From contig NW_003133843.1 in assembly GCF_000003605.2 (NCBI RefSeq), forward strand, positions 783,317 to 805,633: a DNA stretch of 22,317 nt, written 5' to 3'. Every line of letters begins with the position of its first letter. Positions within the stretch are counted from its first letter, which is position 1. Both the position numbers and the translations under genes were made by a program. The notes below the pieces were generated by a model. It was not told the DNA's origin. It was given only the letters and a program-made list of their open reading frames with translations, and searched no databases. Positions 10,824 through 20,446 of the stretch are shown in pieces. The stretch comes from Saccoglossus kowalevskii. Its lineage: Eukaryota > Hemichordata > Enteropneusta > Harrimaniidae.

Positions 10824-10913
<90 letters not shown>

Positions 10914-12163
10914 TCAATTTAGTAATTTTGTATGATACTGGGTTACTACAGTTATCCCCACAGAAGCTTTTTTTGTATTTGTTTTCTTTTCGGTAACTAT
11001 ACACGACGTGCTAGGTTACAGTCATTCTGTAATAACCAAGCTGTTATAAAGGTGGATATGAATTAATGTTATCCTGTGTTAGCTCATAAAAATCGGCGCT
11101 TTATGGTGTAATAAGCCGCAGGGTAAGTGCTAGGAGACGACCTCTGCGTTCTTATAGGATCATTGTTTAGTACTATTGTCGTTACTATGTTCAGTATTTA
11201 CTCCTACTGGAAACTAGCGTTAATTATAACTGCTAAGAATAATTCACCAATTTCCAAATAACAAACTGCCGGGAAATGAATTTTGAATGGATTTTGTTTT
11301 CTATACAGCCCTACCAAAAACAACAAAATAGGCCCAAGCACGGTAGTGACCAGTGCAAGATTAGTGTATGTTTACGAGGCACTAATTGTTTGTTTGGTAA
11401 TTTATGGCAACGTGCTGTGACTTATGACACCCAACTGACTGAGGCAATATTAATAAATGCTGAACACATCAATACTTTCTTGCGTTTAGTGTAGAACCAC
11501 ATTTCCTTCAATAGCAACTTACCTGCAAGTTCCTCTGGCGTCACCGCCTCCTCTTCTGACTGCGGATTAAAGACAGAGAGGAAATATCAGATGAATGGGG
11601 CTATTGAACAGGAAAACACGCGCCTTGTGTATGAATTCTCTCTTTTTGAAAAGCGATAACCTTTAGTCCGGATGAATGAAACAAACAACTTCATTCATTC
11701 ATTTATCCCAATGCATTCATGCATGTACTGTGGCTTTCAACTCTAAAGCACTAAATTGAGTGTTTTATCGCACTGCATTAGAGTCTCCTTCTTCATTACA
11801 TCGATGTTCTATCATAACTAACTGTAATCTGATCAATAATTATACCATATATAAATAACAATACAACAATTGCATAATTTGCTAATGTGATATCTCCATA
11901 GTTTAAGGGTGGACAACCCACAGCGTAATCTACACCTGGAAATGAGTTGAACGTTGTGAGGATGAAAACGGCACAACATATTTAGCATGTCGTCTCTTTT
12001 TGTGCAGACTGAGCTAATTTAGAGCAAACCACGTCGTTAAATCTGGTACTGTAGAAGCCAATGACAACATTAGATGAAGTTCAAGTTGATCAATTACAAA
12101 AACTTGTGCATGTGTCTATGTTTGACGGTGGAAATAAATGAACTTATACGGTTTACTCACCAT
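7156..12163 (-). CDS. Gene B: calmodulin-like protein, complete
   Basis: Five coding exons on the minus strand: ATG at 12163-12161, then 11559-11523, 8840-8697, 8548-8306 and 7205-7156 (TAA). The product is 158 residues against 149 for calmodulin; the extra length sits at the N-terminus ([12 protein letters not shown]) and in a longer tail ([16 protein letters not shown]). All four loops are canonical: [36 protein letters not shown] and [12 protein letters not shown]. The linker keeps calmodulin length, and most lobe Met residues are retained. An in-frame TAA just upstream of the ATG fixes the start. Family role: calcium-dependent binding of target-protein helices through the two lobes, in the cytosol or nucleus. 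The 2.7-kb second intron carries a rearranged LINE. This is the most conserved of the three paralogues; I cannot say whether it replaces a true calmodulin elsewhere in the genome. Confidence 0.92.
7422..7431. repeat. Poly-C tract
   Basis: Ten consecutive C residues in the last intron of gene B. Confidence 0.9.
8306..8548 (-). CDS. Gene B exon 4 (EF-hands 2, 3 and most of 4)
   Basis: 243 bp, exactly the summed length of vertebrate calmodulin exons 4 and 5. Acceptor CTGAAAAG has a weak pyrimidine tract; the donor is GTAAGC. It codes [18 protein letters not shown], the linker, EF3, and EF4 to the split codon 12. Confidence 0.94.
8697..8840 (-). CDS. Gene B exon 3 (EF-hand 1 and first helix of EF-hand 2)
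   Basis: 144 bp between acceptor TTTTCTCCTAG and donor GTAAGA. It codes [18 protein letters not shown] through DVDENG, ending at the first Gly of EF loop 2 as in genes A and C. Confidence 0.95.
8869..8903. repeat. (TA)n-rich tract between the LINE and gene B exon 3
   Basis: Two runs of alternating TA separated by CATT, lying between the acceptor of gene B exon 3 and the 3' end of the LINE fragment. It could be the LINE tail or an independent microsatellite. Confidence 0.7.
8963..9545 (-). pseudogene. LINE ORF2 C-terminal fragment
   Basis: Minus-strand reading shows the usual tail of LINE ORF2: a stretch rich in L/R/H ([15 protein letters not shown]), then a zinc-knuckle-like segment [20 protein letters not shown] different frame just upstream reads [17 protein letters not shown], a typical preceding region, so at least one frameshift separates them. 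No catalytic residues lie in this part. Confidence 0.78.
9590..10824 (+). pseudogene. LINE ORF2 linker and partial reverse transcriptase
   Basis: Successive plus-strand frames give an endonuclease-to-RT linker ([32 protein letters not shown]), then WGDYFSNLY, then [15 protein letters not shown] with PIYKKK, then [20 protein letters not shown] and [20 protein letters not shown]. These follow the order of LINE reverse transcriptases. The YADD catalytic motif is not reached: the sequence stops at an (ATT)n tract. Several frameshifts and stop codons break the frame. Confidence 0.8.
10826..10911. repeat. (ATT)n microsatellite, about 29 units
   Basis: An uninterrupted trinucleotide run at the point where the LINE reverse-transcriptase similarity ends. 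Read in frame it gives a long Tyr run, which has no coding meaning. Confidence 0.97.
11523..11559 (-). CDS. Gene B exon 2 (N-terminal segment)
   Basis: 37 bp between acceptor TTAATCCGCAG and donor GTAAGT, coding [12 protein letters not shown] plus one base. It is two codons longer than the vertebrate equivalent, with the same phase-1 end. The alternative AG four bases downstream would hit a stop. Confidence 0.88.
12161..12163 (-). CDS. Gene B exon 1 (start codon only)
   Basis: ATG followed directly by donor GTGAGT. This reproduces the animal calmodulin pattern in which the first exon contributes only the initiator Met. Context before the ATG is CTCAACG, with an in-frame TAA eight codons upstream. 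The 5' UTR extends to higher coordinates. Confidence 0.88.
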
Positions 12164-12335
12164 CGTTGAGGTATCCAAGAGTGATTATAGAGGAAATTCG
12201 AATCTGCTTCCAAACATCCGTTGTTTAGGTGGTTGTTTTTATTATGGTTCTGCGCATACTTGTGCCTGTTCCTAAGACTTCGTTGACAAAAAAACTCACA
12301 AAGATTCTCCAATGTTTAAATTAGAAAGGATTGAC

Positions 12336-12347
12336 TGCGCATGCGTA
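12336..12347 (-). promoter_or_regulatory. NRF1-like site upstream of gene B
   Basis: TGCGCATGCGTA, a one-base departure from the palindromic NRF1 consensus TGCGCATGCGCA, lies about 170 bases upstream of the gene B start codon. NRF1 sites are common in promoters of broadly expressed animal genes. No convincing TATA box was noted. Assignment rests on motif and position only. Confidence 0.3.
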
Positions 12348-12806
12348 CAACTATTTTCCTCAGCTGTGCCCTGCGGCCGTCACGCTTTTGTTTCCTCTGT
12401 GTATGTGTCTACTGAAGCATGGTACATTCTGGTGTTTACAACCCGTCGCATATACTGCCAGACAGTACAATTGTTTGTATGTATTTTATTATATAATATG
12501 GCGCCTAAATTTATCTTCAGATGTGACATGTCTCGTTTCTATTATATTTAAATGCGTGATCATTGGCAAAGGCACTAAATAGTGTTGTCATTAAAAGGAA
12601 GGTTCTATTGTATGTCAATAACAAAGGTTTGCTAATTTCAACTGAAAACATTCAGTGAGACCATGGCAATTATCACTTACTTTAGTATCAGTATGTTCAT
12701 GAAAACAATCGTACACAGTTGCATGAGACTGAATTTTGGATCTATTGATCTAAGTTTCTTTCTCTGATATCTTCAGATATGCAGTGAACTCAAATTATGT
12801 GTGTCA

Positions 12807-12839
12807 GCACCAAGGGCCAACTCGGGTAGAGCTTGGTGC
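12807..12839. repeat. Short perfect inverted repeat
   Basis: GCACCAAG at 12807-12814 and CTTGGTGC at 12832-12839 form an 8-bp perfect stem with a 17-base loop in the B/C spacer. It could be a fragment of a small transposon. Confidence 0.55.
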
Positions 12840-13118
12840 CCAAATTTTTTATAACTTCTTTCGCAGACCACATTTACCTACATGCATCAGTAGTATGTTA
12901 AAGCCCTGAGTGTGATAAATCCGGACATTCCTGTTTCTGTTTTCAGAGTATTGTATATTGAATACGTTTATATCAATGGCGTTTTATGGTATGTATTGTA
13001 TCCAACCATGGGTCTGCAACGACTCATGTCCTAGACTGGTGGTACAGTGGTGTGCGTCTTCGCAACGTGGAACGTCTTGTGACGTAGCTCCGACCCCGAG
13101 GATAGCTGGGATAAGTGT

Positions 13119-14145
13119 ATACAGCCAAAACAAAGTCAGTTTGGACGTTCAGTTGTGATACATGACAAAATAAACGGTGCCAGCGATAGATTTCGAGTAT
13201 GAAAGAACAAAATAAACGCAATCAAAGGCGCCGACCACGCGCGTTGGAAATAAATAGCACACGTTGCGACGTGAAATCTCACCTGCATCTTTCACTCACG
13301 CAAATGCACACACGCATGCTATTTCCGTATATTGAATACGTTGGCAACGGAAGGGACAAGTTTAAATCATCTTTGTATTAACACAACTTGAAAGCAACAG
13401 TCTCACACTGAATATATGTTTATAAATTATCAAACTAAACATTCAATGAAGCGGACTGTGACGGTTAAGACGAAAAGACAAGGCGAAATGAAGACGAAAA
13501 ACATGTGACAATACGATTATGCTCGTCTACTACATGCCCCGGGACTACACGTTCAAGTATCCAACTTCCCAATACAAAATTTTTTTTAGTATCAGCAATA
13601 ATTTCTAGTACTGCCTGGATAATTGCGTATTATTACTTTACATCAGACATAACCCTGTACAGGATTTTTTTAACAATGTCTCAAATTTCCGAAAGAATAA
13701 GTTGGGATGAAAATGAATTGAATGTCCATCTTTTAAAAATCGGCTAAACAGTTCACCACCACGATTATGGTGAATTGGCGAGTTATCAACAGAGACGACG
13801 GGACGTCTACGATCGTGAGCTGGCTGGTTCGAATTTATCCACTTTTACAGTGATGAATATTGCGTTCGAGTTGAGTTACTTGTAATTACAAGGTTGATTT
13901 ACATTTTTCTTGTGTTTTTTGTCAATGTATTAAATATAAGTGCGTTGGGAAATAGCATAAATATATTGCGTCAGTGAAAGGCTGGTGAGACTGTGTTACA
14001 AGGCGTTCTATTTATTACCAACGCGCTTGGTCGGCGCCTCTGATTGCGTTTATTTTGTGTTTTTATTTTCAAAATGTATCACTGGCTGCGTTTTTTTGTT
14101 ACGTCTCGCAACTGAACGTCCAAGCTGACTTTGTTTTTGCTGTAT
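13119..14145. mobile_element. Non-autonomous DNA-transposon-like element with long terminal inverted repeats
   Basis: The left arm (about 13119-13345) reads ATACAGCCAAAACAAAGTCA inward. The right arm (about 13925-14145) is its diverged reverse complement, ending in GACTTTGTTTTTGCTGTAT. The match also covers blocks near 13219-13250 (AACGCAATC...GGCGCCGACC) and their partners near 14030-14050, with small indels. Similarity ends abruptly at ATACAGC / GCTGTAT. The roughly 580-bp interior shows no transposase, so this resembles a foldback or MITE-type element. No target-site duplication beyond a possible TA is evident. Confidence 0.75.
13345..13924. other. Interior of the inverted-repeat element
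   Basis: No transposase-like reading frame. Near 13774-13840 there is a TGGCGAGTT string and, about 50 bases on, GGTTCGAATTT, reminiscent of Pol III A and B boxes, but no tRNA cloverleaf can be drawn. An internal hairpin TTCACCA/TGGTGAA lies near 13752-13774. Confidence 0.4.
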
Positions 14146-15406
14146 TTCTTACAGAAGGCCTAAAACCACACTATTAACCTCAGAGAAGGTTTAAGACAAC
14201 ACTGTAAACCCTCTACGAGTTCGACATGCATTCCACTACGACAATCACGTTGGTGCACAAAACAACTTTTAATACTTTTAATACATCATGATAGGCGTCC
14301 ATGGTTATTGAAATATTGTGAACTGAATAAGTTGGGAAAACCAGCTTGTGAAAATATTTTATTTGAAGTTTTTCAGAAATGTCAAGTCGACCAATACTCA
14401 GACCTACAGAGCATCAACCCCAACCGGATCACATAATACTTGGGCTGAGCCTAAGTGTGTTAATTTCAGATGGGAAATACCATACCAATCAGAGGTCCGA
14501 GATCTCATGCTGTAAACAATCTTCGCTGATGCAATTCTCGTTGAGTACTTCCCATGTTTTGCCACTGAGGGCAGCATTGTATATCAATTCTCCAACTAAA
14601 AAAGATGGTCAGGGAAAGGGCGTTACTTTCAACTTCAGGATTTCTTACAAATAATACATATGTAACGTATATATGTACTGGTAATCTGATTTATTTACAA
14701 GGCGACGAGACATGAGTATTGTAGAAGATAGTTAATATTAACTGAAATATGTGGTAATATTATTTCTTGATGATATAAATCTAATACTAGTACTACCGTC
14801 GTGTACCCGGAGCCTTCATATACGAATGAGGTCAAGGCACAGATCTGAATACGCATACGGACTGATCCATTTCACACCAGACTTTTATAAATGAATACAG
14901 TTTGCTTAGAAGGACGATAATGTATTACATCTGTTTGTCTATCTGTTTGTGAATAGTTCTAATCGAGGCGGTTGCGTGTCATGGAATGAGGACCATGATT
15001 TATGTAGTTAAATTGCAATTGACAATCAAATGACGTAGTGTGCTGCATTGGTATGCTACTGGTATGGTACATTCTCAGAGGTTTAACAATCTGAATGTTT
15101 CAGCATGCTGACTATTTCCCCATCTCCATACAATGCGCTAAATGTGAAAATCCTGCGCATTAATAGTTGACTAATATATAGTTTATGTACATCTCATTCA
15201 AATGCACATGGTATGCACATGCACATCATCATCATCACAAGTATCTCGGAATTTTACATATTACAAAATTGAAAGCATTTTTGGTAATATGCCCATAACA
15301 GAAACTTTGTCTTTTATATTTCAAACGATGAAGCTGTGTTCATTGTTGGTGATATGCGGATTACGAGTGCATCTGTACATCCTTTGTCGTTAGAGGGCGA
15401 TCTACT
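14146..15406. other. Spacer / presumed 3' UTR of gene C
   Basis: Downstream of gene C on its strand. The only signal noted is the AATAAA on the minus strand at 14690-14695. No gene recognised. Confidence 0.5.
14690..14695 (-). terminator. Candidate polyadenylation signal for gene C
   Basis: TTTATT on the plus strand (AATAAA on the minus strand), about 710 bases past the gene C stop and the first such hexamer found there. Confidence 0.3.
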
Positions 15407-15441
15407 TCAAACACTTTCTTCTCCCATCATCTTCACAAAAT
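15407..15441 (-). CDS. Gene C terminal exon (EF4 Asp-12)
   Basis: Acceptor CCTTCATTCTTTTTAG, then AT completing codon 12 as GAT (Asp), then [10 protein letters not shown] and TGA. It is only 154 bp from exon 4. FVKMM matches calmodulin FVQMM. Confidence 0.9.
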
Positions 15442-18400
15442 CTAAAAAGAATGAAGGAAATAAGGTATTTACTGACTACAACAATTCTCTTTGCAAAGAG
15501 ACATTTATCACATGGGCCACGACAAAATTTATTGCAAGTAACTTATGACATCACTTGATCTAAATATGTAAAGATGAAACTCTGTTTGTTATTACCTTGG
15601 AAACTCACAAGTCCATCACCATCAGCATCAGCTTCTTTTATCATCTCCTCTCCTTCTTCCTCTGTCAATATCACACCCAAACTTTTCATAATGTGTCGTA
15701 TTTCCTCGTTTGAGATAAACCCGTCATTATCTTTGTCAAATACTCGAAATGTTTCTTGGAGTTCTTTGATGGGGTCAACGTCTTTTAACCTTTTCATCCT
15801 TTTTGTCATCATATCAATGAATTCATCAAAATCAATTGTTCCATCGCCTAAGACATATTAAGGTGGAATGCTATTATTTGATGTTATTGAAATGTATCAT
15901 TCGTTGCTACTAGTACTGACTACTAACACTCGTGGTGGCGTGCTCGTTGACTACATTGATATACTATCATAGTTAGATGTTTCAGTGTAACATCTTCAGT
16001 TGTGCTAATCTCCTTGTAAATGTCACTCGGTTACCATGGCTACGCGTCATGATTAACTACAAGTATACTAATGTATACAATTATTATACTATAATATACG
16101 ATTCTTTGTCATGAACTTTAAATGTTCGAGTTTATATCCAGGGTTCTGTCAGATATTAAGGTAATGAACCTAATATGGGTACATCGTGCACAAATATATT
16201 CACGTCAAAGAACATAAAATAGTCACGATTTCCTGAATATACTAGTATTATGATTTCATAAAATTCCGTAGAATATGTTTTAGAACATATTTAGAAAAAC
16301 AAATTCCCCACAATCCTAATTCGGGTTATTTTATTTCAAGAGTAATTTCGAATTGTTATTGAAATATGATTGTTTGCCATTGCCACTGATAAACAAATGC
16401 AACTTGTTTCGCAGTTCTGTAACCATTGGTCTTTCATTCTTTATATCGTGAAGCATAATAAGACTCAGCTGTTAGCGGTTTGACAAGTGCAAGGTCACTG
16501 TTACTACTACCATTATGGCAATTAGATGAATGCCACACTAATAGCGACACGTGTAGGTAATATGGGTGAAAGTGGAATATACGATATCAGTGACAAGTGT
16601 ATTTAAGACCGAGTATTCATTAAAATTAAGTGAATATATATTACCTTGTGAAATCGATTCATTTGGGGTTTCTTTAATTTGAATCAAATGAATTTTTCAT
16701 TTTCAAAGAACCAATTGAAGGCTGTTGAAGGTTCAACAACTATATTCCGTTTATTCCCAAAAAATCTAAATATTATTTAGTAAATTATTTATTTTCTTGT
16801 TTGTTTGTTTGTTTGTTTGTTTGTTTGTTTGTTAGTTACTTAGTTAGTTACTTAGTTATTTATTAAGTTTTTAGAAATGCCTGGATTCAATGAGATTGTA
16901 GGTTAACCGATAACCGATGAAATATTGCGTGGTGCTATTCCCCTTAGCCTAATGCCGGTGTCATGACGTCAATCCATCGAATAATTCATGGCGTTAATTA
17001 AAATGTGTAAACAACTGTGCATGATAGGCATTTTTCCATTAACTCATATTATATGCTAATATTTTACTAGGAACGATGCTGCTTTCTGTGACGTGTGTTG
17101 TTTATGCACGTATGCACCTAGCAACGGTAAATCGTGAAATTTACCACGAGAAAGGAAACGAGAAAGGCAGAAATATCACAGTAGGGTTTCCATCGCGTCT
17201 AATGTACGTTGCTGTGGAATGTTAAGTAGATAAGTTGACCGGATCTTTTGATTGATTCACCTACTTACAAAATAAGCCAAAGAAGGTTGAAATATAACAA
17301 AACACCGAAGAGTGAATTTCAATTTCAATTTTGCAAACTCTGTAAGTATCCAAAATACTGCTACACAGTACTGCGAAATAAATAAGCAAGAATTTTGACA
17401 AATAAGTAATGCACCCGTTTTTGTCTTTTGAAAAGTGTATATAATAATATACACCTGTAATGCTATCCAGACAAAACGTACTAGACGCAAAATACATTCG
17501 GACAAAACCTCCCAACAAAACACCCCCGAACAGAATACATTCGGACAAAACAACTAGACAACAGTTTTTTTTACACTGCGTTCGTTCATCTAAAATGAGA
17601 GGTATTCTGTTCGTGTCTGGTTTGTCCAAAGGTATTGAGTGCCGAATAGAGAAGATTCAATGTGACTGTGCGTTAAGGGACAAACTCACCGTCGGCATCT
17701 ACTTCATTGACAATATCCTGGAGTTCTGCTTCCGTTGGATACTGTCCAAGAGATCTCATTACAATACCCAGCTCCTTCACGGTTATACTGCCGTCACCAT
17801 CCTTGTCGAAAAGGGCAAAAGCTTCCTTCAAATCTATGAAACGGAATGGTTACAATTCGAAATATCTATTGAATCGCAAAACCACTATTATTTGAGTCAG
17901 TGCAGGTGAATTTACAATACTACTTGCATATTGGATTCCTACTTATATCTGTATTTAAATATTGCATTCATGCCAATGTTATGGTATATTTATTTTTTGT
18001 ACCACAAATATTGTGCAAAATAAAGTAGTTTATTTGTTGTAAATTGTTCAGTTGTTGGCAACCGTTGAAATCTCATTAGAAGTATGTAAATACTGACCCG
18101 CTATCTGCTCCATTGACAATTCATCATCCTGGATGACAAAAGAAATAAAGAAGACAATGATTACAATAGACGCGGTTTCATCTCCCGATAGCAGACAACA
18201 CAATGGGCGGCATTGATGACGTCTTCAATAGGGTTTTTTTAACAATAGTTCAGTATGTTGAACCCATAAAAAGAAAGTACCTTCAATTTTTGAAAACAGG
18301 CCCGTTTAAAACACTGCGATAAAACGTCGTTGGATTATTTCATAGCAACATTTAAGGTCACTATTGCCGGAAAGGTTCACACAGATGTCAATAGTGATGA

Positions 18401-19012
18401 TATTTTAGACGTATATATCCATGAATGTTTGTAATTATATTTGAAATAAACAATATACAAGTACACTACTAGCTAGCGTGAGTAAGGATATTCTCTTACC
18501 CACGGTACGGGTCATACTGTATTTCAAATAAACAATCATATGTGTTTGAGACGACAAATGACTTCAAGTACTCTACCACAGCGGAATTTAACTCCTTAAC
18601 TCCTGTATGATGACTGTTAACCATAGTCTTAGTTGTAAATAGCCGACATAGTTACGAGGACAGAATTGCATAGCAACAGGTCATTACTCAATTCGACTTT
18701 ATACAGTTCAACGTACAACGCCAAAGCGGGCGGGTTAGACGTGATATTTAAAGAAATTGCCACCAAAGCCATCTAACTGCCGACAACCACAGAGGCGACC
18801 TGAGGTATAATTGGACAGAACCTAACGTAGTAAACATTTCATTTGAGTAAAGTTCAATGTTTATATTTCAAAAATACAACGTAATGTAAATGAATAATGT
18901 ATGTGAACCACGTAATAACTATGAGTACTATATTCACACCTACCATAGCAGCGGATTGTTGGTCCGACTCCTTCTTGTCAAACTCCGTGACTAGGCTGCG
19001 ATATTGTGACAT
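15407..19012 (-). CDS. Gene C: calmodulin-like protein with N-terminal extension, complete
   Basis: Five coding exons on the minus strand: 19012-18944, 18128-18098, 17833-17690, 15847-15596 and 15441-15407 (TGA); 176 residues. The start is the first ATG after an in-frame TAG, giving a 22-residue extension ([14 protein letters not shown]...) ahead of the Met that aligns with calmodulin Met-1. Loops: [36 protein letters not shown] and [12 protein letters not shown]. The last has Asp at position 12, where calmodulin has Glu. The linker ([18 protein letters not shown]) is three residues longer and strongly basic. The tail is [10 protein letters not shown]. Lobe Met residues are mostly kept. Family role: calcium sensor. 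The Asp-12 suggests weakened calcium binding in EF4 (inference). The extension has no signal-peptide or acylation motif that I can see. Confidence 0.92.
15596..15847 (-). CDS. Gene C exon 4 (EF-hands 2, 3 and most of 4)
   Basis: 252 bp, nine bases longer than gene B because of the longer linker. The acceptor is AATATGTCTTAG and the donor GTAATA. It codes [18 protein letters not shown], the basic linker, EF3, and EF4 to the split codon 12. Confidence 0.94.
16797..16833. repeat. (GTTT)n microsatellite
   Basis: About nine TTTG units, followed by a degenerate TTAGTTAC-rich tail to about 16865. Confidence 0.95.
17491..17551. repeat. Pair of 18-bp direct repeats
   Basis: AATACATTCGGACAAAAC occurs at 17491-17508 and 17534-17551, with similar ACAAAAC strings around them. 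Origin unknown. Confidence 0.75.
17690..17833 (-). CDS. Gene C exon 3 (EF-hand 1 and first helix of EF-hand 2)
   Basis: 144 bp between acceptor CCGTTTCATAG and donor GTGAGT. It codes [18 protein letters not shown] through NEVDADG. The split first codon gives Asp in place of calmodulin's Glu. Confidence 0.95.
18098..18128 (-). CDS. Gene C exon 2 (N-terminal segment)
   Basis: 31 bp, identical in length to the vertebrate calmodulin exon. It codes [10 protein letters not shown] plus one base between acceptor TTTCTTTTGTCATCCAG and donor GTCAGT. Confidence 0.9.
18944..19012 (-). CDS. Gene C exon 1 (22-residue extension plus Met)
   Basis: ATGTCACAATATCGC opens a 23-codon frame that ends in GCTGCTATG, immediately followed by donor GTAGGT. 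The last ATG is the start equivalent to exon 1 of gene B. No stop separates the two ATGs, and an in-frame TAG lies upstream with no other ATG between. Initiation at the second ATG would give an ordinary-length protein. Confidence 0.82.
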
Positions 19013-20446
19013 AGCGATGATGATGATTGACGGTGGAATTCCAGATAATTTGAAATTAGTTACACTAGGTAGCTAGGACTATGTTATGTAGCCACAAGGC
19101 ATGCTAACTGATTCTATGTTATGTCTCCCTTAAACTCGCTTCACTGGTGAATCACAATAGAGATCACACCCACTTCGTAAGTAGGGCAACAATAGTCAAG
19201 AAACGACTGTCAAATTACAATAGTTTATAAATGTTAGGAGACAGAGGGCGTAATGTTAATGTGAAATGTGCTACATTCATCTTCTTTCACGTAAGAAGTA
19301 TTTGTTTGTTTATTTATTTATTTATTTTAATTCGCTCTGCAGAAAATGATAGCGTTATCTTTTCTGAAATGATGATATTTATGTACCTATCTATACCCTG
19401 TCTTGGGCTCTGTTTTACATATCACCGAAATATTCGTGTATGCATACATGTTTTGATCCAATCATGGAGGTGAACGACATGTTACCTCTATGATTCAATA
19501 CATTTTATTTTACTTCGAAAACATGGAAATGTGTGTATTTACCTTCTATGCACTTGTCACTAGTAGCAAACCGGGCATTAATGCGGCGATATTTCTAGAT
19601 CGAGAATGTGTAATGAATCAGGAAAAGTATACCTCTCTAGACTGGTAATTTGTAATCGTTGTTCCTATCCCCAAAAGAACAACACGTGTACGCTCGTATA
19701 TAATGATTTAAGTTTCGATAATGTTATTGCAGATTTACGATAATGACAAATACCATTACTACGACATCTTAGAGTTATCGTAATACAGGGAATAGCAATC
19801 AAACATTTTCATTCATTACAACGTGACATGTGCGCGCCAGCAAGCGGTTAAATAATATGGTAGACGAGATACAAACCATCATACTGAGCGCCCTCAAAGG
19901 CAACATGACTGACACGATATACAAGCGACATCAGCTAATACGACAAATCACAATTACACTACATCTAAAAGTTATTATACGAAGAAAAAAAACAATCTAT
20001 TGGAGAGGAAAGCGAAGATGTGATAGACGAAAATGAAAGTTATTATGACATGGCGGTGGTTCGGCTATATTTTTGCAGATTGATACACAGAATGATTACA
20101 GTATTTTGACACAATTACAAGGTATAATATTGACATATTTGGTCTATTGAAAACATCATGTTTAGTACAGTATATTATAGATATATTTAATCTACTGAGT
20201 ACGTCGTATTTACATTTTCGGTCAACTGATAACGGCGATTTCTACGTCAGCACTTTCAAACTTGCTATATGAGTAACGATATATACTTTTGCCCAGTTTT
20301 GCATGAATTGATGTTATTTGATTATTTTTTAGTTACGATATGACAGTATCAATTTCTTTATTTTGTGCAATATTTCTTTCTTTGAGCTTCATGTAAAGAT
20401 GTGAATTTACTATGTAAATTGCTTTTAACTGCGTAATAAAAAACAG
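19013..20446. other. Spacer upstream of gene C
   Basis: It includes the presumed gene C promoter and 5' UTR just above 19012, but no clear core-promoter element. A short (TTTA)n tract lies at 19309-19328. Open stretches at 19231-19473 and 19830-20036 have no recognisable motifs and are not called. Confidence 0.5.
20235..20286. repeat. Isolated diverged monomer of the 54-bp satellite
   Basis: CGATTTCTACGTCAGCAC through CTTGCTATATGAGTAACGAT matches one satellite unit with several substitutions. It stands about 160 bp outside the array edge. Confidence 0.8.

Larger units (their letters stand above)
8963..10824. mobile_element. Decayed LINE retrotransposon with inverted 5' part
   Basis: A non-LTR retrotransposon relic inside intron 2 of gene B. 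Its ORF2 C-terminus lies on the minus strand (about 8963-9545). Its linker and early reverse-transcriptase region lie on the plus strand (about 9590-10824). The beginnings of both pieces meet near 9560-9590, and the RT core between them is missing. This arrangement fits a single insertion inverted by twin priming. Two separate insertions remain possible. Frameshifts and stops occur throughout, so it is inactive. The family is perhaps CR1/L2-like, judged only from general motif style. Confidence 0.78.
15848..17689. other. Gene C intron 3
   Basis: 1.8-kb intron without recognisable genes. It contains the (GTTT)n tract and an 18-bp direct repeat noted separately. Confidence 0.8.

Noticed and set aside
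10688-10996. Open frame with a long Tyr run
   Set aside because: It is LINE remnant read into an (ATT)n microsatellite, not a gene.
13760-13845. tRNA or tRNA-derived SINE head in the inverted-repeat element
   Set aside because: A-box-like and B-box-like strings are present, but the T-stem and acceptor stem do not pair and no cloverleaf forms.
14489-14595. Possible alternative last exon of gene C: a good acceptor (CATCTTTTTTAG, minus strand) followed by a 35-codon in-phase frame
   Set aside because: The peptide does not resemble any calmodulin tail, and a clear FVKMM-type terminal exon lies closer at 15407-15441. An open frame of this length is expected fairly often by chance.
14940-14962. 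Minus-strand ELFTNR-stop after a TTAG acceptor as another gene C ending
   Set aside because: Weak pyrimidine tract, very short, and only superficially similar to the family tail.
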